From positions 1-38,950 of the forward strand of contig JAHNUO010000090.1 of NCBI GenBank assembly GCA_019787685.1: DNA of 38,950 bases. Direction: 5' to 3'. The notes below the pieces were generated by a model, which was not told the origin of the DNA, did no database searches, and was given only the letters and a program-made list of their open reading frames with translations. Both the position numbers and the translations under genes were made by a program. Positions 1-10,110 of the stretch are shown here, in pieces (position 1 is the stretch's first letter; every line of letters starts with the position of its first letter). The stretch is from Chiua virens (taxonomy: Eukaryota; Basidiomycota; Agaricomycetes; Boletales; Boletaceae).

Positions 1-479
1 GAAAACCATGTGGCTCGCCTAAGTACCATACTGTTGTCCGTTAGTAGGGCTAAAGTACAGCCACTGCGCGGCACCACCCGAGTCGCGGCTGCATAGCCAC
101 AATTGTGTTGAACGCGATTTAGTGGACACTAAAACTCATGCCTCATGTGCGCTGTGACATGTGTGACCAAAAAAATGGCTGGGTCATATATGGGGGAAGT
201 AGGCAACTCGAGTTACATAACAAGTCAAATACCTTGACACAACCTATCAAATTGCTACACAAGGCTGCTACTTCAATTAGATTGAAGTATACTCGAGTGA
301 TTGCAATCAAACCCTTCCCCTGCAGCCCTGTAGAGCACTTGTGGGTACAAAACTGAATATTGAGCTTGGAATCAACAAAATTATGTGTGTAATGGTGCAA
401 TCTGTGTACTATAAAACATCCTATCTAATAAATTTGATAATAATTAGGACAACACACCTACATTGCCACAACGAGCACA
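1..479. other. No gene recognised
   Basis: Short open stretches exist on both strands but none has a recognisable domain, plausible splice structure or similarity to the neighbours. The stretch is AT-rich towards its right end. The helitron-type coding sequence that follows is already open near 480 and may begin upstream in this interval. Confidence 0.4.
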
Positions 480-2088
480 ACAAGCTGCTCGCCAGCTGAG
501 CGGATGCAACGTCAGATGGGTTCACCACCTGGACGCCGCCAGCCACAACATGTCCCTAATGCTTTAATGGTATGTTATATTTGTCACATACTGCTATATA
601 ATATGGCATTGATTCAAAATTCAGCATCATCCTCCTGTACCTGTGGATCAATACCCAGGTATACCACGTCACCAGATTGAGCATCTACATGTTCAAAGGA
701 TGCGACGTCTACACTCACCCCCCACCACCTGCTGCACCATCACATCATTTTGACCAGTTTGCTCCACCTCCTATGGGCTTTTCTACATTTGCTCAGCCAC
801 CCAGTGATATGTTCGGAGTAGTACTTTGGAGAACAAAGTGGATTACAATGCCAGATTGATGGACAACTTTAATACCACTCATCAAAATTGACGTAACAGA
901 AGGTCCAATCGTCGTCCTGCCTGTTGTTCAATCAATGAATGCCCAAGCTGGTCCTGCACATTCTCCTCCTCCTCCTATCCAACAATATCAGGACACGATT
1001 GATTTTCAAAATCAGGAGAGACTACGGCAAGCACAAATGCAACACATAGACTATAGGAGACAATTGGAACAAGAGGAGTATAGGAGGCAATTGGAATTAC
1101 AAGAGCAGGCCTTGGAGTACCAAAGACTACTGGAACACTGGCATCAAAAAGAATTGGAGCGACAACAAGAGGCACAACATAGACTATTGAGCAGCAGAGA
1201 ATATTGGATCTACAGCAAATGCAACAACAGTTAGAACATCAAAGACTTGGACAATTGGAATTGCAACGAGAATTAGTACAGCAAGACTATTGGAGCAACG
1301 CGGCACCAGGAAATACAGGAACAGGAGGAAATCCATCAATCTCAGGAGGAAAATGCAATCAGTCAAATACAACAGCTTTCTCAGCTTTGGTTGAAGAAGC
1401 ATTGCATGAACATAGTCAGCGTTCTGCGGAACACTATAATCAAGATCAACAGAGACAACAACAACACCATCATTCTGATGCTGGATCTCCTCCTCCCTCT
1501 TCTCATGCATTCCCCAGACAATCTGTATCTAGAAGTCCATCACTGGGACCAGCTCCAAGATCTCCACATCCACCACCTCCTGATCTGATCCATCTGATTC
1601 CAGTTCCAGTGACTCTGAAAATGCCCATGGTAATCCACAGCCTCTACATTGCATTCCACCTGGTGGTAGAATATATACCGAGCCAGTTGAAGTGCACTCT
1701 CTTGGACCTATGAACATTCAATGTCCTAATTGCCATGCTCTCCATTTCATTTCGGAAAAGCTTAGCAACTCAGGTGTTCGCAATCCTCGGTTTGGAATAT
1801 GTTGTCTTCAGGTCAAGTTGATCTGCCTCGCATACACAATGGCCACATGTCCTACAAGAGTTGTTTGATGACCCTCGAGATGTCAAAAACTTTAAGAAGA
1901 AGATTCGACAATATAACAATGCCCTGGCATTCACCTCGGTTGGCACCGACATGGACAACACTGCCATTCAAGGCTCTGGACCAGCATCTTTTCGTATTCA
2001 TGGTGCACTTCACCATCTCATGGGAGCTCTTATACCACCTGATGGAGTACAGCCATCCTATGCTATGAGCACATTTTACACTCCCTAG
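480..2088 (+). pseudogene. Helitron-type protein, N-terminal fragment, frameshifted and truncated
   Basis: The last third, read across frames, is the region that precedes and enters the Helitron helicase-like N-terminal domain in fungal Helitrons. Recognisable pieces are CPNCHALHF (from 1719), NPRFGICC, FKKKIRQYNNALAFTSVG (from about 1890) and LIPPDGVQPSYA just before the end. Helitrons are rolling-circle DNA transposons with a Rep/helicase protein. Upstream is a proline/glutamine-rich region with a QRLLEHWHQKELERQQ-like coiled stretch. An intron is likely at 570-624 (GTATGT...TTCAG). The frame changes near 720 (C run), 860, 1195, 1580, 1815 and 1842, most consistent with one missing base. 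The Rep catalytic region and the helicase are absent: translation stops at 2088 and the minisatellite begins 40 bases later. The domain call is confident; whether this is a dead copy or a damaged assembly is not decided. Confidence 0.72.
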
Positions 2089-2127
2089 GGTCTAGTTTTT
2101 TCTGTTTTCTGATATTATACTCATGAT

Positions 2128-3466
2128 ATGTCCCTCCTAGAGGGACATCCTACACATGGGTAAAACACCCTAGCTTATGTGATCTCTAGAGCTTCAATAT
2201 CTGATATGTCCCTCTAGGAAGGACACTCACACATGGGAAGAATTGTGATGTGATGTCTTCTTTATATCACAAAGTATATGTCCCTCTTGGAAGGACAACT
2301 ACACACAGGGAATAGATTTATAAGTGATTGTGATTCTGGACTATGTTCTGTCCTTCCAGGAAGGACAGCCAGACATGGGCTTAATGCTGACTAATTGAGA
2401 TCTGACAGTAGACATGTCCCTCCAAGAAGGACATGCTACAGGCCACAGTGATATTCCCACCCAATGGTGACTAATGGTGATCTCACAATGTGCATGTCCC
2501 TCCAGGAAGGACATGCTACAGGCCACAGTGATATTCCCACCCAATGGTGACTAAGGGTAATCTCATAGTGTGCATGTCCCTCCAGGAAGGACATGCTACA
2601 GGCCACAGTGATATTCCCACCCAATGATGACTAATGATACTCTCACTATGTGCATGTCCCTCCAGGAAGGACATGCTACAGGCCACAGTGATATTCCCAC
2701 CCAATGGTGACTAATGATACTCTCACTATGTGCATGTCCCTCCAGGAAGGACATGCTTCAGGCCACAGTGATATTCCCACCCAATGGTGACTAATGGTGA
2801 TCTCACAGTGTGCATGTCCCTCCAGGAAGGACATGCTTCAGGCCACAGTGATATTCCCACCCAATGGTGACTAATGGTGATCTCACAGTGTGCATGTCCC
2901 TCCAGGAAGGACATGCTGCAGGCCACAGTGATATTCCCACCCAATGGTGACTAATGGTGATCTCACAGTGTGCATGTCCCTCCAGGAAGGACATGCTGCA
3001 GGCCACAGTGATATTCCCACCCAATGGTGACTAATGGTGATCTCACAGTGTGCATGTCCCTCCAGGAAGGACATGCTGCAGGCCACAGTGATATTCTCAC
3101 ACAAGCTTACTAATGGCAATCTCACAGTGTGCATGTCCCTCCAGGAAGGACATGCTGCAGGCCAAAGTGATATTCTGACCCAATGCTGACTAATGGTGAT
3201 CTCACAGTGTGTATGTCCCTCCAGGAAGGACATGCTGCAGGCCACAGTGATATTCTGATCCAATGGTGACTAATGGTGATCTCACAGTGTGCATGTCCCT
3301 CCAGGAAGGACATGCTGTAGGCCAGAGTGGTATTCTCACCCAATGGTGACTAATGGTGATCTCACAGTGTGTATGTCCCTCCAGGAAGGACATGCTGCAA
3401 GTCAGTTCCTACCCAGTGTTGATTAATGATGATCTCACTGTGTGCATGGCCCTCCATGAAGGACAT
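2128..3466. repeat. Minisatellite, 18 units of about 80 bp, each with a 21-nt palindrome
   Basis: The core palindrome starts at 2128, 2206, 2278, 2348, 2414, 2494, 2574, 2654, 2734, 2814, 2894, 2974, 3054, 3133, 3213, 3293, 3373 and 3446. From 2414 on the period is 80 bp (one unit 79, the last spacing 73), and the rest of the unit (GGCCACAGTGATATTCCCAC and flanks) is nearly identical. The five leftmost spacings are 66-78 bp with very different spacer sequence, so only the palindrome and a following CACATGGG-like block are kept there. Open frames on the minus strand are a by-product: 80 is not divisible by three, so frames rotate and none runs through the array. The array abuts the truncated helitron-type gene. 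Confidence 0.93.
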
Positions 3467-3694
3467 GTTGCAGCAAGATTGACATGCCTATGGGGTATGT
3501 GTCGCCATCTACGGTACCCTAGCTCCATTTTTTCATTTTTTTTCACCCTCTCTGGGAGGTTCCAGCTCGTTCCTCATCCCTTTCCTATTTTGGATGTCGA
3601 CCCCTATTTCTGGTCAAGCCCCTATGTTTTCTTCTTCTTTTCTTCGAACATTCGGTCTTCCTCAAAATCGAAAAAACAAGCCTATGCTGACTGG

Positions 3695-4307
3695 TGTAGG
3701 GAATAGGTATTCCCTGTGCTCGCATAGCACATTTCCACACCCCGCCATCACCTGATCCCGATCCTGATCTGTCTGCTTGTGTGAACTCATCCAGATTGCT
3801 GTATCCGCACCCGTTTTGCCTCGGACTCTTTTATTTTATTTTTGATGCTCTTTATTCGTACTTAGCATTGGCTAGACCATGTCACGCAGCCCTTGCAGGG
3901 ACATTCGGGTGCCTCTTGAACTTTATACCGTATGAAAACCTTCTTTTATTATTATCCTTACTTAGGACAAGTCTGAGGGTATTCCCGAGGACTATAAAAT
4001 TCACTGTATTGACAAAATACAGTAGCTTTTGCCCGCGTGCATCTGTCTCACATCGTTTTCAGTCGACGTTCGTTTTCTCTCGCTCTCCTTGTATTTTCTC
4101 GATCCGGATTGGACTGCTGTGTCCGCCTTTCCATCCGTTTTAATCCGGATTCGCCCCGGATTCATCTCGGACTACTCAAAAACCATTTCTCATCGTTCAC
4201 CAACTCAGTGTTGTCCCTGGGTCAAACGGAATTGCATTCCTTCACCCTCTTTTTTATTCTTTCAATCCCCCTGAGTATTGCACTACAGCCGGGATTTATT
4301 ACCTTCA
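3695..4307 (+). mobile_element. Solo LTR (family 1)
   Basis: This 613-bp block matches, almost throughout, the two LTRs of the full-length element at 7600-11997. It begins TGTAGGG and ends TTACCTTCA, so it has the usual TG...CA ends. The flanks are CTGG (3691-3694) and CCGG (4308-4311), a 4-bp target duplication with one C/T difference, the same length as the perfect duplication of the full-length copy. No internal retroelement sequence follows, so it is best read as the product of LTR-LTR recombination. It contains a TATA box (TATAAAA, 3993-3999) followed by a hairpin (ACTGTATT / AATACAGT, 4003-4023), and a terminal palindrome at 3699-3714. Confidence 0.88.
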
Positions 4308-4321
4308 CCGGTCACTCTCTG

Positions 4322-4437
4322 TGAAACTCTTCAGCGCACCACATACCAAGTGGTGGTTGTTTGAGTCATTGGAGCCACCTGGTACTTGGCACTTTTGTGG
4401 GCTATGCTAGGCCCTGCCCTGGGACTATCATAACCCA
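4322..4437 (-). repeat. Short dispersed repeat, copy 1
   Basis: About 115 bp that recurs at 12611-12722 with scattered substitutions (shared blocks such as CTTCAGCGCACC and CCAAGTGGTGGTTGTTTGAG). On the minus strand copy 2 begins TGTTAC and ends GTTTCA, as LTRs do, and the same start and a similar end (TGTTAC...TTTCA) occur in the nested solo LTR at 5484-5919. It may be an LTR fragment or a very short non-autonomous LTR. No target duplication is visible. Confidence 0.55.
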
Positions 4438-5115
4438 TAAGATCAAGACTAGTGTCACCAGCCTGCCACTGCAACAAGTCAGCTAGATGCTCCTCTTGTC
4501 CAACCCCTCAACCCTAGTTGGGAGTCTTCAGATGTCTAACACTCTGTCCCTCAGATCTCTCTGACAACAACCCTGAACCCATCTCTCACACTTCCCTGAA
4601 CCCCCCCAGGATAGCAAACTCCAACATTCACCATCGGCTCTGACTCTGAAGACGAGACGAGACTTGACAACTAGCTGATCTCTTGCAACCTTGCTTGATA
4701 CTCCTCCCAAGCGACCCTTGCCCTCCTTGTTGTCACCTATGACTCCAAGAAACCCCTTGCCTGGACCAACGTCCATCTAATGAACCAAACATTGTCGTCT
4801 TAGTAAAGCTGTCGAGCTTTGCCTCAGGGGCAAAACCCTCCTCCCTTTATATACAGAGCCATCTCTCATGGAGATCGACCTGTGAAAAGAAAAACAATGT
4901 TCTGTCAAGGTGGGATAAGGTTTGATCTGTGAATCAATGGACTACCTTTTAAAAACATTGTACGATCTGACTATCCATACCTTTTAACCAATTGGATATG
5001 TGTCAATGACATGGAACTGTCCGAAAAGAATCTAAGAAGGCACGAAATAAAATGGAAATTGGACAAAAAGGGAGTTGATTAGTGTGTGTCATGCAATCTC
5101 AATCAAGCAACCCGA
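4438..5115. other. No gene recognised
   Basis: There is no supported coding sequence. A TATA-like stretch (TTTATATA) occurs near 4846, and the base composition resembles the surrounding repeat-rich DNA. It is probably decayed transposon sequence, but no copy of it is seen elsewhere in the window. Confidence 0.4.
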
Positions 5116-6261
5116 TGTAGGAGTTAGATACTCCCTATGGTTGTAGGATACATTTTCCTCGCTCTTCATCATGTCATATTACCTCCCGTCTCATCCGCCA
5201 TCAACTTCGTGCCAGCCCGGTTTCATTCCTAGCGTTTACAGATCATCCGAATCCAATCTGAGTCCAATCCGAGTCAACGCGATCCAATCCGGTTCCTTTG
5301 TACGTATTCCGCTTCATCCGATTTGACTTGTTCTACTTGATTTGGCCTTATTAAGGTCATTACTATCCTAACACCTTTCTTTCTTTGTCATCTACAAGGT
5401 TGACACTCCTTCTTAGCATACTCACCCTACGTTGATCCTGTACACTTACTTAGGGTTGGATTACCTTTTACAGTCCTGGGTTATGTTACGATACCAACTT
5501 TTCCTCACTTAACGACTCCAACGTTCAATCTATTCTAATGATACATGCCTCATGTCAAGGCTGTCCAAAGGATCATATCCGATTGGCTGCCACAATAACA
5601 CAGCATCCATCACCTCATGCCCTTATCTATTCATTTCCCTTATCACTGACTCATCACTGGCAGTGCAAGGCTATGCTCTTATCTATGACTCATATACTGT
5701 ATATTCACACCTTATCATCCAATAGGATACAGTATGCTTATCTACGTAGTTCATACTCAGATTAGAACTCTGATATCCATGTAGTATATAAACCCCATGA
5801 ATTTCAGCCAGAGAGCTCTAACAAAGTTCTCTTGGAGTTTTCGCCTCTTCACTGGACTGAACCCCCTCTTCACTCAATCACTACACTTAAACAGTCTAGT
5901 CTTGTTCTAGGTTGTTTCAGGTTATGCCCAGGACTATAAAACCATGTTTCTAACACAAAAATATTGTCTTTCTGTGTTCAGGAGATCTCCTGTTTACTCT
6001 CCCGTGTGTGAGTGAGCTGGATAGTTTTTCTTTTACCTCGTCCTATCGTTCCTCTGCATCTCATCTACTCGAAACAATACTCTCACATCCTTGCCTCCAC
6101 CCGGCTACTTTTGCATCGACCACTTTTCATTCCAGATCGTTCAGCAGCCTCTAGGACTCTTAGACAAACCTGAATCCATCATTCCTTCAAATATAGCCCC
6201 CCTTGGGACGAACCTATCGCCCCACCTTTCTTCTTATCGCCTATTATTTTCATTTTCTACA
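5116..6261 (+). mobile_element. LTR of family 2, copy A, interrupted by a nested solo LTR
   Basis: Two copies of a second LTR family lie side by side: this one and 6335-6995. Shared blocks include CTAGCGTTTACAGATCATCC, AGGACTATAAAACCATGTTT and a block around TGTTCAGGAGATC. Copy A begins TGTAGGAGTTAGATACTCC and ends near TTTTCTACA. Next to its end is TGGGACTATCGC (from 6263), which could be a primer-binding site starting with the usual TGG. Without the 441 bp added by the nested insertion the LTR is about 705 bp. The beginning resembles family 1 (TGTAGG plus a palindrome) and both have CTATAAA, so the families are probably distant relatives. No target duplication links copies A and B. Confidence 0.72.
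5484..5919 (+). mobile_element. Nested solo LTR (TGTTAC...TTTCA) with 5-bp target duplication
   Basis: A 436-bp block interrupts LTR copy A exactly between two segments that are contiguous in copy B. It starts TGTTACGATACC and ends AGGTTGTTTCA, with TG...CA ends, and is flanked by GGTTA on both sides (5479-5483 and 5920-5924). It contains a TATA box (TATATAA, 5785-5791). A 5-bp duplication and this size are typical of copia or gypsy LTRs; with no internal region the superfamily cannot be told. It inserted after family 2 had already been deposited. Confidence 0.85.
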
Positions 6262-6334
6262 CTGGGACTATCGCAACAGTACCCTAGAGTGGTGCCATAG
6301 CACAGTGTCTTGAAAGGGTTATATTTTGTCACAA

Positions 6335-6995
6335 TGTAGGAGTTGAGAACTCCTTGCAGTTGCAGTCTACCTTTTCCCCACTCCCTATCATGTCCTATTA
6401 CATTACATCTCATCCACTATTGACTTCATGTCAATCCAGTTCTATTTCTAGCGTTTACAGATCATCCAAACCCAATCCAAGTCCAATCCAAGTCAATGTG
6501 ATCCAATCCAGTTCCATTGTCATTCCTCTCATAATATCCTTCTTTTCTTTCGTTATCTACAAGGTTTGACATTCCTTTCCTTAAATACCCATCCTACATT
6601 GATCCTATATGATTGCCTAGGGTTGGACTGCCTTAAACAGTCTTGGGTTGTGCCCAGGACTATAAAACCATGTTTTCTGACATTCAATACTACCTTTCTA
6701 TGTTCAGGAGATCACCTGTCTACTCTCCCGCGTGTGAGTGGACTAGATATCATTCCTTTCACCTTGTTTCACCTCATCCTATCATTCCCTTGCATCTCAT
6801 CTCCTTAAACCAATTCCCTCATCATCTCAACTCCATCCGGATACTTTACATCGACCACTTTTCACTCCAGATTGTTCAGCAATCTCTAGAACACATAGAC
6901 AAACCCTAATCCATCAATCCCTTCGAATATAACCCCCCTTGGGACAAACCTATCACCCCACCTTTCTCACATCACCCATTATTTGTTTTTCTTCA
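6335..6995 (+). mobile_element. LTR of family 2, copy B
   Basis: Starts TGTAGGAGTTGAGAACTCC and ends near TTTTTCTTCA, aligning with copy A along its length but without the nested insertion. In the block around 6460-6510 nearly every CG of copy A is CA or TG here, as expected from deamination of methylated CpG. Only 73 bp separate it from copy A, so the pair is either an element whose interior was deleted or two independent insertions. Confidence 0.7.
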
Positions 6996-7595
6996 ATAGT
7001 CCAAGTTAGGCAAGTGACTGCTTTGCATCTATCATGGGTGAGTGATGGAAGCTCACATTGAGATCACAAGTTTGACAGTTTGATGTTGTTACTCCCTGAG
7101 TGAAACCCATTAGGATTTGCAGAATGCCAGAAGTCTAGCTTACCATCACATGCAGGCACCTGCCCATCATTAGAAATGGCAAGTCCATGAATGGTACTTG
7201 TGTTCAGCATAAAATGGATGGATTGTTGGTAGTGAGATTAGGTTGTGGAGCTTAATGGCCACATCAACAATGATTGGGAAGTTTTGTGGATGACACTCCA
7301 TTTCTTGATACACATATTAAGTATGTGGTTCATGATCGCCAGTTCTGGTTTCTAACAATTGGGCTCCAGGCTTGTTGTCTTGCCATGGTTACTCTATTGA
7401 TTATAATGAGTTGGGTAAAGCTGCAGGATGTATATTGCTGAAGAAATGGAGAAGTACCATGGTTACTTGTTGATTGTGAAGAGTTGGGCAACATTGCAAT
7501 ATGTACATGATCAAAGAAATGGAAAATGAGGTAAGTCTCTGGCCACCACCCAATGAAGCAGTTGGATCATTAGCATGATATCTTAGGAACTGATC
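6996..7595. other. No gene; one imperfect tandem duplication
   Basis: No coding sequence is supported. Two diverged copies of a roughly 70-bp block lie in tandem at about 7384-7449 and 7457-7522. Both begin CCATGGTTACT, pass through a GAGTTGGG block and end AAGAAATGGA. The stretch lies between the family 2 LTRs and the full-length element. Confidence 0.5.
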
Positions 7596-7599
7596 ACGT

Positions 7600-8214
7600 T
7601 GTAGGGAATAGGTATTCCCTGTGCTCGCATAGCACGTTTCCACACCCTGTTGTCACCCGATCCCGATCCTGATCTGTCTGCTTGTGCAAACTCATCCGGA
7701 TTGCTGTATCCGCACCCATTTTGCCTCGGACTCTTTTATTTTATTTTTGATGCTCCTTATTCGTACTTAGCATTGGCTAGACCATGTCACACAGCCCTTG
7801 CAGGGACATTCGGGTGCCTCTCGAACTTTATACCATACGAAAACCTTCTTTTTTTATTATTATCCTTACTTAGGACAAGTCTGAGGGTATTCCCGAGGAC
7901 TATAAATTCACTGTATTGACAAAATACAGTAGCTTTTGCCCGTGTGCATCTGTCTCACATCGTTTTCAGTCGACGTTCATTTTCTCTCGCTCTCCTTGTA
8001 TTTTCTCAATCCGGATCGGACTGCCGTGTCCGCTTTTCTATCCGTTTTAATCCGGATTCGCCCCGGATTCATCTTGGACTACTCAAAAACCATTATTCGT
8101 CGTTCACCAACTCAGTGTTGTCCCTGGGTCGAACGGAATCGCATTCCTTCACCCTCTTTCTATTTCTTTCAATCCCCCTGAGTATTGCACTACAGCTGGG
8201 ATATATTACCTTCA
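7600..8214 (+). repeat. 5' LTR of the gag-only element
   Basis: TG...CA ends, a terminal palindrome GGGAATAGGTATTCCC (7604-7619), a second small hairpin GTGCT/AGCAC just after it, TATA box TATAAA at 7901-7906, and a hairpin ACTGTATT/AATACAGT at 7910-7930 where the transcript would be expected to start. All of these recur in the 3' LTR and the solo LTR. Confidence 0.92.
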
Positions 8215-8482
8215 ACTGGAGCCCACCGCGAGGGACTTCCAGAAGTTGGTACAGACGACGACAACCCATCCACTCATTATTCACCTCACTCACGACACAC
8301 CTTCGCTTCACTCTCAGAAAATTTTCACCTTGGTTAACACCTCCTTGCATAGCATCATCGCCCCTATCGAACCCTGCACCACTACCCTTACGCCGCTGCA
8401 GAACTCTAAGTGACGTCAGACAAGTCAGACGACACACCTGTCACGGCACACGGTGACCTGTGCCACCATCTGAGTCGTTACT

Positions 8483-9523
8483 ATGCCATCACCCGGATAT
8501 CTCCTACAGCTGCCCTTCCGGACTGCCTCTAGCGCCCCACGTTTCGATGCGACCATTCCGTCACAGTTACCTGCCTTTTTGAAACATGTCGATCAGTTAG
8601 CTACAAGCATCAGACTCACGGATGCACAGAAGATTAATACAGCCATCTGGTATGCCTACCCAGAAGACACCAAGCTATGGCGGACATCGCAGCAAGTACT
8701 CGCAGCACAGCCAGATTGGTCAACGTTCGTAGCGGATGTCCAGCACTGGTACTCATCATACGATGATGACTACCCACTTTACGTTCCAGAAGCATCCATC
8801 GACATCACCACCGACCCCATCCTTGCCTCAGCATCCACCTTGTCGAATCTAGCAGATCACACGCTGCAAAGTGATTCCATCCGGGTCTATTCAAGGATAG
8901 TAGAATGCAATCCTGAGCAATCCGGTAACGTCTCAATTGAACCCGTCTGTGCTGATCCACCTCTCACAGCTGTCGAATTTGCAGTACCGCATGCCGAAAC
9001 ACAGGAGCAAGATGAACCGGATTGCCCCAACACATCTCACCCACTACGCTCACCCTCCTCAGCCACAATCTCTCTGCCACTGGATGTACTCGTGCATACA
9101 TCAATCCGGACGCCCTCGGATCCATCACCACAACCAATCCAACCACCTTCGCCCTCTTCAGATACGTCACAACCCGACTCGTCCACCCCATCGCTCTCAC
9201 CATCGACCACACCAACCTTGCCACCTCTGTCACCTCGGATGACTATGAAGTTGCCACCGATGAACCTCACACCACCACTTACCCATCCGTCACATAGTAC
9301 CGGATTGCAGCTCAGCAGATCGACGTTTTCGGCTATGACAAAACGGCCAACTGGGTGCATACTCTCATCCCACTCATTTCCCTCTCACCCACCTGGCTTA
9401 GCACGACCACCTCACTTGCCTCCAGAGGACATAACTGTTTTATCACCACCGGATCCACCATCATCGCCATCCGTTTGCGATAGCAGCACGCCGGCCACAT
9501 CACTGAAACATCTATCCGGATAG
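8483..9523 (+). CDS. Gag-like protein of the non-autonomous LTR element
   Basis: A 346-residue ORF that begins 268 bases after the 5' LTR. Residues from about 20 to 105 resemble the capsid region of basidiomycete Ty3/gypsy-type Gag: PRFDATIPSQLPAFLKHVDQ, then LTDAQKINTAIWYA, a W-containing DWSTFVADVQHWY and an acidic YDDDYPLY. Gag would form the particle that packages the element RNA in the cytoplasm. The rest is proline/serine/threonine-rich low-complexity sequence, with no CCHC zinc knuckle and no protease motif. The ORF is open from the first ATG to a TAG with no frameshift, unlike most genes in this window, which fits a recent insertion. The function is inferred from position and general similarity rather than a diagnostic motif. 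Confidence 0.72.
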   Translation: MPSPGYLLQLPFRTASSAPRFDATIPSQLPAFLKHVDQLATSIRLTDAQKINTAIWYAYPEDTKLWRTSQQVLAAQPDWSTFVADVQHWYSSYDDDYPLYVPEASIDITTDPILASASTLSNLADHTLQSDSIRVYSRIVECNPEQSGNVSIEPVCADPPLTAVEFAVPHAETQEQDEPDCPNTSHPLRSPSSATISLPLDVLVHTSIRTPSDPSPQPIQPPSPSSDTSQPDSSTPSLSPSTTPTLPPLSPRMTMKLPPMNLTPPLTHPSHSTGLQLSRSTFSAMTKRPTGCILSSHSFPSHPPGLARPPHLPPEDITVLSPPDPPSSPSVCDSSTPATSLKHLSG

Positions 9524-9620
9524 CTCGGATCATGTCGGATCCATCACCACCCACATTGCCCAGTTGGTCTCTCATCCCTAAAGCTGTCCCATTGCCTATC
9601 ATGTCCAAACCGCTGTTGCT

Positions 9621-10110
9621 GCATTTACAGCCGTATCCGAGGATTTGTAGTACCTTGCCGGTTCAATCGGTTTCTGGCCAGGTATCGAAGCTAAACGCAC
9701 TCTTCTGCGCAGTTCCTATACCCCATGAAGTGTGCAAATTGCAGCCACTCTCATTGCCCTCATCCTTCCTCAACAAACCGCCATCTCTGCATTTATGACC
9801 GCATCCAAGGATGAGCACCTCACCGGTTCAATCGGTTTCCGGCCGTGGATTGAAGCTAAATACACTCTTCCGCGCAGTTCCTATGCACCATGAAGTGCAC
9901 ACATTGCAGCCACACCCGTCACCCTCGTTCTTTTCAACAAACTGCCCTCACTGCTATCAACCTCACCCCTCGTTTCCGCAACCATGCCACCACCCATCTC
10001 ATCCAAGCTGCCATCTCTACGTTTACAGCCGTATCCAAGGACCCATACCTCACCGGTTCAATCGGTTCTGAGCTGGTTATCGAAACTACGCATGCCCTTC
10101 GCTGCTCTCC
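9621..10110 (+). repeat. Three diverged repeats in the internal region after gag
   Basis: Three copies of one block start near 9621, 9789 and 10019. Each contains ACCGGTTCAATCGGTT or a near match, preceded by a TACAGCCGTATCC-like segment. In one frame they read TAVSKDPYLTGSIGF-like, followed in the first two by IEAK..TL..SSY. Stop codons interrupt copies 1 and 2, so this is a degenerate coding repeat or spacer rather than a working ORF. Confidence 0.6.

Noticed and set aside
2341..3393. Series of minus-strand ORFs reading MGGNITVACSMSFLEGH... in the minisatellite
   Set aside because: They are the 80-bp repeat read in rotating frames; each stops within about two units (one within five) because 80 is not a multiple of three.
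3781..4324. Overlapping ORFs of 80-120 codons inside the solo LTR, repeated at 7650-8456 and 11506-12194
   Set aside because: They recur because the LTR recurs. Frames shift between copies with small indels, which is not how a coding sequence behaves.
5116..6995. LTR copies A and B as the two ends of one complete element
   Set aside because: Only 73 bp lie between them, the flanks show no target duplication, and their CpG decay differs strongly, so two insertions or a collapsed remnant are as likely.
8937..9360. ORFs of 90-107 codons on both strands inside gag
   Set aside because: Shadows of the longer gag ORF in Pro/Ser/Thr-rich sequence poor in stop codons.
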